Origin: Lachnotalea glycerini
GTDB lineage: Bacteria; Bacillota; Clostridia; Lachnospirales; Lachnospiraceae
Direction: 5' to 3'
Assembly: GCF_003201285.1 (NCBI RefSeq)
Contig: NZ_QICS01000001.1
Span: forward strand, 334,678 to 398,677
DNA length: 64,000 nucleotides
In this document: positions 52,817 through 62,089 of the stretch, piece after piece
Numbering within the stretch: position 1 is the stretch's first letter
Layout: each line of letters begins with the position of its first letter
Notes under the pieces: model-generated
Seen by the model: only the letters and a program-made list of their open reading frames with translations
Databases searched by the model: none
What the model was told of the DNA's origin: nothing
Position numbers and translations under genes: made by a program

Positions 52817-53371
52817 ATGAACGTATTAAAAACAGAAATCAGAGATGCAAATGTAAAATCAAAAAAACTTAGAAGAGAAGGTCTTGTACCATGTTGTGTA
52901 TATGGACCAAATCTGGAAAAATCCATATCAATCCAAATTAATAAAAGTAATGCAATGCAGCTACTTAGGAAAAAAAGAGAAGGTAATCAGGTAGAAATCG
53001 AAGTAAATGGAGAGAAAATGGTTACCTTAATCAATGAAATTTCATACAACACATTAAAAAATGAAATTGAACATATTAGTTTTCATGTATTAGACCCAAA
53101 TAAAAAAGTAAACAGTGTGGCACAAATAGCTCTGTTAAATACAGATATGGTTTCAGGTATTGTTGAACAAATTTTGTTTAATATTCCATATGCAGCACTT
53201 CCTGAAGACTTCGTGGACGTAGTTTTCGTTGATTTAGCAAAAATAGGCAACAGTATAACCGTAGCCGATCTTGATATGTTTAAAAATAAGAAAGTTGATA
53301 TTCTTATAGATGCGGATACTATGGTTTTAAAAATTGTTGAAAAAAAAATAGCAAGTCAAGGAATTGGTTAG
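52817..53371 (+). CDS. rplY: 50S ribosomal protein L25/general stress protein Ctc
   Basis: This 184-residue protein has the L25 5S-rRNA-binding domain (~1-92; VKSKKLRREGLVPCCVYG) and the C-terminal TL5/CTC beta domain (~95-180), as in B. subtilis Ctc. It binds 5S rRNA in the large subunit and in Firmicutes is often stress-induced. The ATG at 52817 follows CAGGAGG; a longer frame from 52736 would run through the leader hairpin. The domain is diverged (cysteines at CCVYG), so a specialised paralogue is possible. Confidence 0.85.
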   Translation: MNVLKTEIRDANVKSKKLRREGLVPCCVYGPNLEKSISIQINKSNAMQLLRKKREGNQVEIEVNGEKMVTLINEISYNTLKNEIEHISFHVLDPNKKVNSVAQIALLNTDMVSGIVEQILFNIPYAALPEDFVDVVFVDLAKIGNSITVADLDMFKNKKVDILIDADTMVLKIVEKKIASQGIG

Positions 53372-53546
53372 CTGCTTAAAGATAAATCTAAGGAACAGAT
53401 AATTCGAATAGAACGGCTTACCTGTACTTCGAAAGATACATAAATTTTAATTTTCATTTACCTCTTTGATTTATTCTTTCTTTTGCCTTATAATAAAATA
53501 TTAGACGTAATTGATATTTTATAACACAATTGCAATGGAGGTAAAG

Positions 53547-54809
53547 ATGAATAAAAAAGATGTATTTGAGTTGAAAAACCGATTTAAAAAAACAGGGTGT
53601 ACATTTACAAAAATGTGTGGCTGCTACGTCAATGCTGCAAAAGAAACTCTGGTTAATTTTAATGAAACATTTTTAAACTTGGAAGAAGATGAATTTTATA
53701 AATATTTAGAGATTGCTAAAAAGACATTATCTGGTACAGTAGGAAATAATCTTATTGAATTAAATTTTCCCCTAGAGGAAGAAGATCAGGGTGGTAAGCA
53801 GCAATTTCTTATGGGACTTAGAGAAAGTAAATTAAAGAACGAGGGTTTGCTTGAAACTTTCTATCAGCTTATCATTGATAGCTATGATTATGCAGGAAAT
53901 TATCTTATTCTTGTCTTTCATGATGCGTATGATGTTATAACAAAAACAAGTGATAATTCCAAATTAGATGAATCGGAAGAAGTATATGAATACTTATTAT
54001 GTGCCATTTGTCCGGTAACATTAACAAAACCTGGACTCGGCTATTTGGAAGACAAGAATAAAATCGGACCGCGTAATCGTGACTGGGTAGTTGGTGTGCC
54101 GGAAACCGGATTTATTTTTCCTGCTTTTACAGAGAGAAGTACGGATATTCATTCTGCCATGTTTTATACAAAGAACGCATCGGAGCCCCATAATGAGCTA
54201 GTTGAACTGACTTTGGGCTGTCCTCCAAAAGCAACTGCGACAGAACAAAAAAACACCTTTCATACCATCATAAAAAATGCGATCAACGATTCAGAAAAAA
54301 CTACAATAGTCATTGGTGAAATTCAAGAGAGCCTGAACCAAATAGTAGAAGAGCAGGCACAGATTTCCAAGGATAGCGAGGAGCCTGTAATTCTTACCGC
54401 AGAATCCGTTTTGGATGTTTTAACTGAAAGTGCATTGCCAAGAGATATTGCAGAAAAAATTCAAACCTCCTATTCAGAAGTTTTTTGCGAAGAACCTCCT
54501 GTAGTGGAGCATCTACTGGATAAGAAAATATTGGCAGAAAATGAAAAGAATAAGACCAATAAGGCACTTGTTGAGCAGATCAATATCTTGCAGGAGAGAT
54601 TAAAGGAAACGGCTGTTTCTGCAGAGACTGCAGACAAGCAAAATATGCAGGAATTAAATACAGATGACGGATATGATATAATGCTTCAGGTAAAGGACGA
54701 AAAAATGGATCAAATAAAAGCGCAAATGCTTGATGGGAGAAAATGCATTATCATTCCCCTTGAGGAAAATGAACATGTAACGATAAATGGAATGACAGAT
54801 CTATATTAG
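53547..54809 (+). CDS. DUF4317 family protein
   Basis: This 420-residue protein is recognised as DUF4317, common in clostridia and of unknown function. It has no signal peptide or membrane segment. Notable features are KMCGCYVNAAKE near the N-terminus, the central GPRNRDWVVGVPETGFIFPAF (by position ~181-201) and a predicted coiled coil at ~325-375. I chose the ATG at 53547 with GGAGGT upstream. It precedes the inverted repeat copy B. Confidence 0.8.
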   Translation: MNKKDVFELKNRFKKTGCTFTKMCGCYVNAAKETLVNFNETFLNLEEDEFYKYLEIAKKTLSGTVGNNLIELNFPLEEEDQGGKQQFLMGLRESKLKNEGLLETFYQLIIDSYDYAGNYLILVFHDAYDVITKTSDNSKLDESEEVYEYLLCAICPVTLTKPGLGYLEDKNKIGPRNRDWVVGVPETGFIFPAFTERSTDIHSAMFYTKNASEPHNELVELTLGCPPKATATEQKNTFHTIIKNAINDSEKTTIVIGEIQESLNQIVEEQAQISKDSEEPVILTAESVLDVLTESALPRDIAEKIQTSYSEVFCEEPPVVEHLLDKKILAENEKNKTNKALVEQINILQERLKETAVSAETADKQNMQELNTDDGYDIMLQVKDEKMDQIKAQMLDGRKCIIIPLEENEHVTINGMTDLY

Positions 54810-54815
54810 TAAGAA

Positions 54816-55046
54816 AAAAGTGTCTGCTTTGCAGACACTCTCGCGCCCACGCGGGTTGCGTAGCAACAACTTCCTATCCACGTGGTGTGCCTCCCCCAGA
54901 GGGTTTCTATAATAGGAAATTCTCGGAATTTCCTATTATAGAACAAAGCGGATAAGTCCGCTTTAGCTCCCTAATCCCTCACTCATGAAGGACTTGACCG
55001 CTTTGCCGCGCAGAATGCTGTTACGCAGTGACATTTTCCACCTGCA
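54816..55046 (-). repeat. mosaic palindromic intergenic repeat, copy B (inverted relative to copy A)
   Basis: The minus strand matches copy A (11103-11297) over its whole length, with about seven differences by eye, and in addition has the left extension seen in copy C (GTGGAAAATGTCACTG, ACAGCATTC). The same chain of hairpins is present, including AGTGTCTGC/GCAGACACT and the 16-bp CTATAATAGG-type stem. The DUF4317 gene ends just before it, so it may also terminate transcription. Confidence 0.87.
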
Positions 55047-55067
55047 TTCGTGCGCATTGTGTTTTTA

Positions 55068-55121
55068 TTTCATAGGAATCAAACTTTTTTACGTTACCAT
55101 AGCAAGGTATTTCCTATGAAA
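55068..55121 (-). repeat. repeat block F related to fragments D and E
   Basis: On the minus strand TAGGAAATACCTTGCTATGG followed by TAACGTAAAAAAGTTTG resembles fragment D (TAGGAAAGACCTTGTTGTTA then TCGTACAAAAGTATTG) and fragment E. It is itself bounded by TTTCATAGGAA/TTCCTATGAAA, so it forms a stem-loop. Confidence 0.5.
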
Positions 55122-55172
55122 AATTAAATCAGGTGCAGCCTAATAAACAGCAGCGCCTGATTTAATTTTATT
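55121..55172 (+). terminator. intrinsic terminator-like stem
   Basis: AAATTAAATCAGGTGC pairs with GCGCCTGATTTAATTT, followed by TATTT. The rest of 55173-55414 is AT-rich upstream sequence of the transporter, with no further gene seen. Confidence 0.7.
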
Positions 55173-55414
55173 TAATGAAAGAATTTCACCTAAGCATTTT
55201 GATTCCGTAAATTCTAGTTTCATATTTTTATTGTATCAAAAAGTAACAGAGTGTAACACCATTCTTAAAACGCTATATTCAATTGCTGCCTAAAAAATTC
55301 TAAGACAATCTAACTATAAATGTAAAAATATTACACATTCAAGTAAAAAATCTACATTCCTATTTAATACTTGTTTTTTTATAATTAAGATATAAAATGT
55401 TTGGAGGAATGGAA

Positions 55415-56740
55415 ATGAAAAGCAAATTGTTTTACATTTTACTAAGTGTTTCTATGTTAGCATCCTTACTAAATGGCTGTGGTTCGTCAAGTACATCTAC
55501 ATCCATAGATAAAAATGCTATAACAGAAACCAAAGAGAACTCTGAAACATCTATAGAAACCAAAGAGACTACATTAACACTGTGGAGTATTGCCACTGAA
55601 AGTGATTCCTTTAATCATGCCTATGTACAGGCAATTGAGGATTTTCAAACAGCAAATCCCGGCGTTACCATTAAAATGGAAACATATGAAAATCAATCCT
55701 ACAAAACTAAAATAAAATCCGCAGTAGCCGCAAATGAGCTGCCCGATATTTTTTATACATGGGGAGGCGGTTTTTCTAAATCATTTATAGAATCCGGCAA
55801 AGTACTTCCGTTAGATGATTATTTTACGGAGGAATATAAAAAGCAACTTCCACAAGCAGCTTTAACCTATGCCACTTATGATGGAAAATTATATGGAACA
55901 ACCTTTACCACACCGATTTCCGTATTGTTTTATAATAAGAAACTGTTTCAGGAAAATCAAATCGAAGTACCTGAAACATTTGATAATTTGATTGATGTTT
56001 GTGCAACCTTTAGAGGAAAAGGCATTACACCAATTGGCATCAGTGCAAAGGATACTTGGGTATTAGCTATGACACATGATGCACTTACCTTAAAGTATAC
56101 AGGTCCTGATAAATTAGTAAACGCTTTGACAAAAAACGGACAAAGCTACGACGATCCTGATTTTTTAAATTCTGCAACAGCATTCAGTCAATTGGTAGAA
56201 ATGGGAGCATTCAGTGAAGGTGCTGCTGGTCTTTCCAATGATGAAGCTACGGCTATGTTCTATGGGGAAAAAGTAGCCATGTTTATCAGCGGAAGCTTTT
56301 TAGCTGGCAGTATTCAGGAGAATGCTGACCATCCCGAGAATTTTGATGCTGTACCGGTACCAATATGCTCAGATAATGCAAAAATCACTGATTTTATGGG
56401 TGGTGCTGTTGACACTCTGATGGTAAATGCCCAATCGCAGAATAAGGATTTAGCAGCAAAAGCTGCATTTGAACTGGCAAGAAGCATTTCAAAATATGCT
56501 TATCTGGACGGTACTGGTGTCGCAGCCTGGGAGAAAGACTATGACGACAGTAATGTAAGTGATCTTTCAAAAAAAATAGCTGATTATGCAGCAAATGCAA
56601 CTTCCTTTACTATTTGGTTTGATACATTAATGGATGCAGATGACGCAGGTGAATATTTGTCCCTGCTTCAGCAGCTATATAGTGCAGATATCTCACCAAA
56701 CGATTTCACCAAAGCAATGGCAAATCAATTAGGCAACTAA
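55415..56740 (+). CDS. CUT1 ABC transporter sugar-binding lipoprotein
   Basis: This 441-residue family-1 extracellular solute-binding protein has lipobox LNGC (Cys22) and a Ser/Thr/Glu-rich linker to ~55. The body shows the family's TLWSIATESDSF and YTWGGGFSKSFIESGKVLPL. I chose the ATG at 55415, 7 bases after GGAGG; 55397 and 55409 are in frame but too close to or before the RBS. With two permeases and a YesMN-type system next to GH11 and GH10, xylo-oligosaccharides are the likely ligand (inferred). Confidence 0.88.
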   Translation: MKSKLFYILLSVSMLASLLNGCGSSSTSTSIDKNAITETKENSETSIETKETTLTLWSIATESDSFNHAYVQAIEDFQTANPGVTIKMETYENQSYKTKIKSAVAANELPDIFYTWGGGFSKSFIESGKVLPLDDYFTEEYKKQLPQAALTYATYDGKLYGTTFTTPISVLFYNKKLFQENQIEVPETFDNLIDVCATFRGKGITPIGISAKDTWVLAMTHDALTLKYTGPDKLVNALTKNGQSYDDPDFLNSATAFSQLVEMGAFSEGAAGLSNDEATAMFYGEKVAMFISGSFLAGSIQENADHPENFDAVPVPICSDNAKITDFMGGAVDTLMVNAQSQNKDLAAKAAFELARSISKYAYLDGTGVAAWEKDYDDSNVSDLSKKIADYAANATSFTIWFDTLMDADDAGEYLSLLQQLYSADISPNDFTKAMANQLGN

Positions 56741-56749
56741 TTATGTTTT

Positions 56750-56814
56750 TATGAAAAACCTCCTTTGGGCAAAACAGTTATGTTAATTCTTTGTTCTGAA
56801 AGGAGGTTTTCATA
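56750..56814 (+). other. long stem-loop between binding-protein and permease genes
   Basis: Residues TATGAAAAACCTCCTTT (56750-56766) pair with AAAGGAGGTTTTCATA (56799-56814). Stem-loops here commonly protect binding-protein mRNA and reduce read-through to the permeases. The weak T-run means it is at most a partial terminator. Its 3' arm also contains an AGGAGG that would be hidden. Confidence 0.65.
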
Positions 56815-56828
56815 ATAAGGAGGGTTGT

Positions 56829-57722
56829 ATGGATAAATTAAGAAAAAATAAACTTGCAGTTTGTTTGTTTTTACTACCGGCACTTATTCTTTTTACTCTG
56901 ATAATTATCGTACCTATTTTTATGTCAGCATATTACAGTTTACTTGACTGGGATGGAATGACAAAGGGCGTATTAATTGGATTGAAAAATTACATAAATT
57001 TGTTTCAAAGCCCTTCAGCAGGCTTTGTTAAAACACTTGGAAATGCATTACTTCTAGCACTATTGTCAGTCATAGTTCAATTGCCGATTTCTTTATCTTT
57101 TGCTTTATTGCTTGCAAGGGGAATAAAAGGTGAACGCTTTTTTATTGCAGTGTTTTTTATTCCTGTACTTATTTCAACTGTCGTAATCGGTCAACTATGG
57201 CTTAAAATATACAATCCTGAATATGGTATTTTAAATGCTTCCTTGCGTTGCCTTGGGCTGGATGCTTTGACAAGGATTTGGCTTGGAGATAAACAAACTG
57301 TATTAGTTGCTGTATTTATACCAATCTTATGGCAATATGTCGGATACCATATGTTACTTATGTATGCCGGAATTAAATCAGTATCTTTGCAGTTAAGGGA
57401 AGCGGCCATGATTGATGGTGCAAGTTCCTGGAAAGTGAATCGTTTTATAATAATACCGATGATTAGACCTGTTCTTCGAATCTGTGTGATTTTTGCTGTA
57501 ATTGGTTCGTTAAAGGCTTTTGATTTAATTTATGTTTTGACTAATGGAGGTCCGTCCCATGCCAGTGAGGTACCAAGTACTTTAATGGTAGACATGATTT
57601 TTAGTCGTAATCGATACGGCTTTGGCAGTGCAATTGCTCTATTTATTATATTTTTATGCTTCTTTTTTGCATTGCTGATTAAAAAAATTTTTAATATGAG
57701 GGGAGTTTTCGATGAAACGTAA
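56829..57722 (+). CDS. CUT1 ABC transporter permease (MalF/UgpA-like)
   Basis: This 297-residue permease has six hydrophobic helices and the EAA loop EAAMIDGASSWKVNRFIIIP. It overlaps the next permease by 11 bases. No ATPase gene is present in the cluster, so an unlinked MsmX/UgpC-type ATPase is presumably shared. Confidence 0.92.
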   Translation: MDKLRKNKLAVCLFLLPALILFTLIIIVPIFMSAYYSLLDWDGMTKGVLIGLKNYINLFQSPSAGFVKTLGNALLLALLSVIVQLPISLSFALLLARGIKGERFFIAVFFIPVLISTVVIGQLWLKIYNPEYGILNASLRCLGLDALTRIWLGDKQTVLVAVFIPILWQYVGYHMLLMYAGIKSVSLQLREAAMIDGASSWKVNRFIIIPMIRPVLRICVIFAVIGSLKAFDLIYVLTNGGPSHASEVPSTLMVDMIFSRNRYGFGSAIALFIIFLCFFFALLIKKIFNMRGVFDET

Positions 57723-58551
57723 CATAGCAAAAAAGCCATTAAGTATTTTTTCTTACCTCATTTTAGCTTTTTGGACTTTTATTAGTATTTTCCCTCTTTA
57801 CTGGATGCTTACTTTTTCCTTAAAGAGCAACAAAGAAATATTCGGTGAAAACATAATGGGACTTCCTAAAAAATGGATTTGGCCGAATTATCATGCAGCA
57901 CTTACCACCGGTAGTATGGCAGTTTATTTTATAAACAGCTTTATTGTAACTGGACTTACAATAGTATTAACGGTAATGACATCGCTTATGGCAACCTACG
58001 CATTAACAAGGCTGGTGTGGAAGGGGCAAAAAACTATTAACAATATTTTTATGCTTGGTCTGACGGTTCCGATACATGCCGCGATATTACCCGTATTTAT
58101 CATATTAAGAAATCTCCATATGACAAATTCGTATCAGGCTTTAATTATTCCCTATACAGCTTTTTCACTTGCCATGGCAATTATGATTTGTGAAAGCTTC
58201 ATTGAAAATATTCCGCTTGAACTGGAAGAAGCTGCTTGTATTGATGGATGTGGGGTTTACAGAATTTTTTTTCGAATTGTATTACCGCTTATGAAGCCTG
58301 CATTTTCTACCATTGCCATTTTTACTTTTCTTCAAGCTTGGAATGAATTAATGTTTGCCGTTATTTTCATTAGTGATTCAAAATACAGAACACTTTCCGT
58401 AGGTATTCAGACTTTGTCAGGCTCATATACGACTGATTGGGGACCAATTGGAGCTGCATTGGTTATTGCAACCTTTCCAACACTGTTTGTTTATCTGTTT
58501 ATGAGTAAAAAAATACAGAATAGTCTCATCGCCGGTGCCGTAAAAGGATAA
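57712..58551 (+). CDS. CUT1 ABC transporter permease (MalG/UgpE-like)
   Basis: This 279-residue permease has six hydrophobic helices and the EAA loop EEAACIDGCGVYRIFFRIVL. It forms the second half of the channel and ends just before the promoter of the two-component genes. Confidence 0.92.
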   Translation: MKRNIAKKPLSIFSYLILAFWTFISIFPLYWMLTFSLKSNKEIFGENIMGLPKKWIWPNYHAALTTGSMAVYFINSFIVTGLTIVLTVMTSLMATYALTRLVWKGQKTINNIFMLGLTVPIHAAILPVFIILRNLHMTNSYQALIIPYTAFSLAMAIMICESFIENIPLELEEAACIDGCGVYRIFFRIVLPLMKPAFSTIAIFTFLQAWNELMFAVIFISDSKYRTLSVGIQTLSGSYTTDWGPIGAALVIATFPTLFVYLFMSKKIQNSLIAGAVKG

Positions 58552-58560
58552 GAAGATTTT

Positions 58561-58589
58561 TTGAAAAGTATTGTATTCTTTGTTAAAAT
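58561..58589 (+). promoter_or_regulatory. putative promoter of the two-component genes
   Basis: TTGAAA and TAAAAT are spaced by 17 bases. It suggests the sensor and regulator can be made independently of the transporter. Confidence 0.5.
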
Positions 58590-58625
58590 AGAAGTAAAAA
58601 GGGGAAGGATACAGGTAAACAAGGG

Positions 58626-60353
58626 ATGAGATGGGAGTGTTTTAAACAATGGGTTTCAACTAGGAAATTAAATCAAAAAGTGAAATACTTATTTTTAGTT
58701 ATCATATGTATTTATTTAATTGTTTTTTTATTTATGTACACTTTTGTAATACGTAGAAATATGTTTGATTATATGATGACCAGCAATATGAATACTTTGG
58801 TTTCCATTGGCAGCAATCTAAATGGAGAATTTAATAATATCAGCCAAATGAGTCAGCTTCTAATGGGAGAACCAAGCGTCCGCAATTATTTGAAGAGTCC
58901 GAAGATTGAAAAGGATAATTATAATCCCGAGGTATTGGGCGCATTACGAAATATGATGATCAATATACAATATGTATCCTCCATCTATTTAATTCGGACA
59001 GATGGTAACTATATAGATGCAAGTAATAGTATCACCTATTTTCATACCGAATATTTAAGTGATTCGGAGTGGATAAAAGACATTTATTTGAAAAGCGGCG
59101 GCTATATCGTAAGAGTAAACGCAGGAGGTGCCTTTGAGTATTTCTCAGGAAGACCAATGATTTCAATGATGAGAGCAGTATATGATATTGATTCACAAAA
59201 GAGAATCGGTATTTTAATCATCAACCTGTCTGAGGATATATTAAATGAATCTTACCAAGAGGTCTTAGACAATGGAAAGCATTATGCCTATTATGATGAA
59301 AACGGACAGATGCTTTCCAAGAATGAACAGGTGGATGAGATATCAAGAATTAATATTACTACACAAGATTACGAGCAGATATCGGTAGGAGGTTTTTTTA
59401 AAGAGAAAGTGGTATCCTATTACCATGTACCCAACACCCCCCTTCGAATTGCCGGAATAGAGACCTTGTCTTTGACTAAATTTGTTTCAAAGGAAATACT
59501 TTTATTCATTTTGTTTATTATTTTATTAACCTTTATCAGTCTTTCAGTTCTGGGGTTTTTCATTGCGCATTATATTACAGCACCGATTCAGCGCCTTGCG
59601 CGGTCCATGAGCAGTGTGAAAAACGGATGGCTTCAAAGAGTCAGTTTAAAAACCTCAAAAGATGAGATTGGAGACTTGAAGGACAGCTATAATAATATGC
59701 TGATTGAAATTAACAGGTTGATAGATGAACTAGTTGAAAATGAAAAGCAAACACATAGAGCAGAATTTGAAATATTGCAGGAACAAATAAAACCGCACTT
59801 TTTATATAATACATTGGATACCATAGCGTTTTTATCTTTGGAGCGTGAAAAGGAAGAAGTGTACAGTGCCATAGAAACACTTGGAAGTTTTTATCGGAAA
59901 TTTTTAAGTAAGGGGAGCAAACAAATTACGCTTGAGGAGGAAATTGAAATTGTTAAAGACTATTGTAAGCTTCAAAAGCTTCGTTATGGTGATATATTCG
60001 AAGATTTATATGAGATAGATGAATCTTTGAAACAAATTAAAATACCGAAATTAATTTTACAACCCTTGGTGGAAAACAGTCTGTATCATGGTATTCGGCT
60101 AAAGGGTGAAAAAGGTATTATTAAAATAACTGCATATGCAGATGAAGCAAATCTTCATATTGTGGTATATGACAGTGGAATTGGTATGAGCAAATCAAAA
60201 ATAGAAGCACTTATGACTGAATCGAATACAAAGAGCTTTGGATTCAAAGGAATTATAAAGCGAATTCGATATTATTATGGAATGGAAGACATATTTGATA
60301 TACAAAGTGAAGAAGGTATTTTTACTGAAATAGATTTAAAGCTTCCACTTTAG
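58626..60353 (+). CDS. YesM-type sensor histidine kinase
   Basis: This 575-residue kinase has TM1 (~20-42), an extracellular sensor (~45-282), TM2 (~287-312), HAMP (~313-365), His_kinase with IKPHFLYNTLDT and HATPase_c (DSGIGMS, FGFKGIIKRIRYYYG). The HATPase G2-like segment is shorter than usual. It probably senses a xylan-derived sugar, perhaps with the binding protein upstream. The regulator follows after 11 bases. Confidence 0.9.
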   Translation: MRWECFKQWVSTRKLNQKVKYLFLVIICIYLIVFLFMYTFVIRRNMFDYMMTSNMNTLVSIGSNLNGEFNNISQMSQLLMGEPSVRNYLKSPKIEKDNYNPEVLGALRNMMINIQYVSSIYLIRTDGNYIDASNSITYFHTEYLSDSEWIKDIYLKSGGYIVRVNAGGAFEYFSGRPMISMMRAVYDIDSQKRIGILIINLSEDILNESYQEVLDNGKHYAYYDENGQMLSKNEQVDEISRINITTQDYEQISVGGFFKEKVVSYYHVPNTPLRIAGIETLSLTKFVSKEILLFILFIILLTFISLSVLGFFIAHYITAPIQRLARSMSSVKNGWLQRVSLKTSKDEIGDLKDSYNNMLIEINRLIDELVENEKQTHRAEFEILQEQIKPHFLYNTLDTIAFLSLEREKEEVYSAIETLGSFYRKFLSKGSKQITLEEEIEIVKDYCKLQKLRYGDIFEDLYEIDESLKQIKIPKLILQPLVENSLYHGIRLKGEKGIIKITAYADEANLHIVVYDSGIGMSKSKIEALMTESNTKSFGFKGIIKRIRYYYGMEDIFDIQSEEGIFTEIDLKLPL

Positions 60354-60364
60354 AGGGGGAAATA

Positions 60365-61117
60365 ATGTACAAGGTAATGATTATTGATGATGAGAGGGCA
60401 TTGCGTAATCTTCTGAAAGTAGCAATTAAATGGAAAGATTTCAATTTATGTGTTGTAGGAGAGGCAGAAAGCGGTATTGAAGCAATTAATATAATAGATG
60501 ATATTCAACCAGATATTATCTTCGTGGATATTCGTATGCCGTTTATGGACGGAATCGAATTTTCAAAGCTTGCAATGAAACGATATCCTAATTTAAAAAT
60601 CATAATTTTATCTGCATTTAGTGATTTTGAATATGCAAGGCAATGCATCGGAATTGGCGTCTGTGATTATTTACTTAAGCCAATCGTGAAATCAGATATA
60701 CAAAAGAATTTAATCAAAATAGTTGAACAATTAGATCATGATCCAAGACAGACACAAAATGAAATAAATAAAACAATATTTAATGAGAATACAAATATTC
60801 AAAATATAAAGAAATATATAATGGAAAATTATGCTAATGCTAATATAAATTTAACTTCAATCGCACAATACTTTGGTTTTAATCCTAGCTATTTAAGCAG
60901 GATGTTTAAGTCAGAGACAGGAATCAGTATGATTGATTATATTACATCCATCCGAATGGAAAAGGCCATGCAATATGCTGCAAAGGGAATTCTTATGTAT
61001 CGTACTGCAAAATTGGTTGGTATACCCGACCCAAATTATTTTGGAAAATGCTTTAAAAAATATACCGATTATGTATATTCAGATTATATAAAGCAGGCAA
61101 AAGAAAATGGGATATAG
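60365..61117 (+). CDS. response regulator with AraC-type DNA-binding domain
   Basis: This 250-residue protein has a receiver domain (1-~120; Asp55 in IIFVDIRMP) and an AraC/XylS double helix-turn-helix (~150-245; NLTSIAQYFGFNPSYLSRMF). It is a compact YesN-type regulator, lacking the long middle region of the one at 31355-32977. It likely activates the CUT1 transporter and possibly GH11 and GH10 nearby. Confidence 0.92.
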   Translation: MYKVMIIDDERALRNLLKVAIKWKDFNLCVVGEAESGIEAINIIDDIQPDIIFVDIRMPFMDGIEFSKLAMKRYPNLKIIILSAFSDFEYARQCIGIGVCDYLLKPIVKSDIQKNLIKIVEQLDHDPRQTQNEINKTIFNENTNIQNIKKYIMENYANANINLTSIAQYFGFNPSYLSRMFKSETGISMIDYITSIRMEKAMQYAAKGILMYRTAKLVGIPDPNYFGKCFKKYTDYVYSDYIKQAKENGI

Positions 61118-61150
61118 ATAAAGATAATCAAGGTTCAAATGAGGGGGATT

Positions 61151-61183
61151 AAAAGAACTGCTTTATAAATTTGCGGTTTTTTT
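61151..61183 (+). terminator. intrinsic terminator of the two-component operon
   Basis: AACTGC (61156-61161) pairs with GCGGTT (61173-61178), followed by a T-run. The 61184-61342 stretch is the GH11 upstream region with purine-rich Shine-Dalgarno-like runs and no clear fold. Confidence 0.65.
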
Positions 61184-61342
61184 AATAGAAAATGCTATAA
61201 GTAAAGGAGGTGGCAATTGAAAACTCTGGTAAACGTCACAAAATAAGGGAAAATTCAAAAAAGGGAGGGGGAAAGGCGATAAAAAATACCTGTACACAGA
61301 TAAGTGAATTAATTTAGATCATAAATTAGGGGGGGAAATAGT

Positions 61343-61981
61343 ATGAGTAAATTTAATAAGAGAGTTTTAACGGTATTATTTGCAATTTTAATGTGTTTTA
61401 GCGGTTTCTTCGAAATCACAACAATTGCAGCAACTAATTATTGGCAAAATTGGTCGGACGGCGGGGGAACCGTGAATGTTACCAATGGCTCCAATGGTAA
61501 TTTTAGTGTTTCTTGGACAAACTGTGGTAACTTTGTAGTTGGTAAGGGTTGGACAACTGGAACATCATCAAGAGTAATTAACTACAATGCTGGTGTATTT
61601 TCACCAAATGGCAACGGTTATTTAACTTTCTACGGATGGACCAGAAACTCACTTATAGAGTATTATGTTGTTGACAGTTGGGGCACATACAGACCTACCG
61701 GAACCTATAAGGGTACTGTTACAAGTGATGGTGGCACCTATGACATTTATACATCTATGAGATATAATGCACCTTCTATCGATGGTACACAAACATTTCA
61801 ACAGTACTGGAGCGTCAGACAGTCTAAGAGAGCAACTGGAAGCAATGCTCAAATTACATTCCAAAATCACGTTAACGCTTGGAAAAGTAAAGGCATGAAT
61901 CTTGGAAGCAGTTGGAATTATCAGTCAATGTGTGTAGAAGGCTATAAAAGCAGTGGATATGCTAATGTGACGGTGTGGTAG
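61343..61981 (+). CDS. xynA: secreted GH11 endo-1,4-beta-xylanase
   Basis: This 212-residue GH11 xylanase is a signal peptide (~1-29) plus a single beta-jelly-roll. The nucleophile Glu106 ([11 protein letters not shown]) and acid/base Glu199 (CVEGYKSSG) are seen, along with the thumb segment near [16 protein letters not shown]. There is no carbohydrate-binding module. GH11 enzymes cut unsubstituted xylan backbone. Confidence 0.96.
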   Translation: MSKFNKRVLTVLFAILMCFSGFFEITTIAATNYWQNWSDGGGTVNVTNGSNGNFSVSWTNCGNFVVGKGWTTGTSSRVINYNAGVFSPNGNGYLTFYGWTRNSLIEYYVVDSWGTYRPTGTYKGTVTSDGGTYDIYTSMRYNAPSIDGTQTFQQYWSVRQSKRATGSNAQITFQNHVNAWKSKGMNLGSSWNYQSMCVEGYKSSGYANVTVW

Positions 61982-62003
61982 AATTTCAACTGTAAGCTAG
62001 CAG

Positions 62004-62056
62004 CTTAAGAACGCCGAAGGCCGTTTGCTATAGAAACGGCTTTCGACGTTCTTAAG
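62004..62056 (+). terminator. strong palindromic terminator after GH11
   Basis: CTTAAGAACG pairs with CGTTCTTAAG at the base, and GGCCGTTT with AAACGGC at the top, giving a long hairpin. There is only a weak T-tract (AAGTTTA), so read-through is possible. Confidence 0.7.
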
Positions 62057-62089
62057 TTTAACATGATAATCTGTTTAAGGAGAAAAATA

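Noticed and set aside
61217-61246. Nine-codon TTG-start mini-ORF with a strong Shine-Dalgarno (AAAGGAGG) before GH11
   Set aside because: It has no attenuator structure after it and a rare start codon; chance is more likely in this purine-rich leader.
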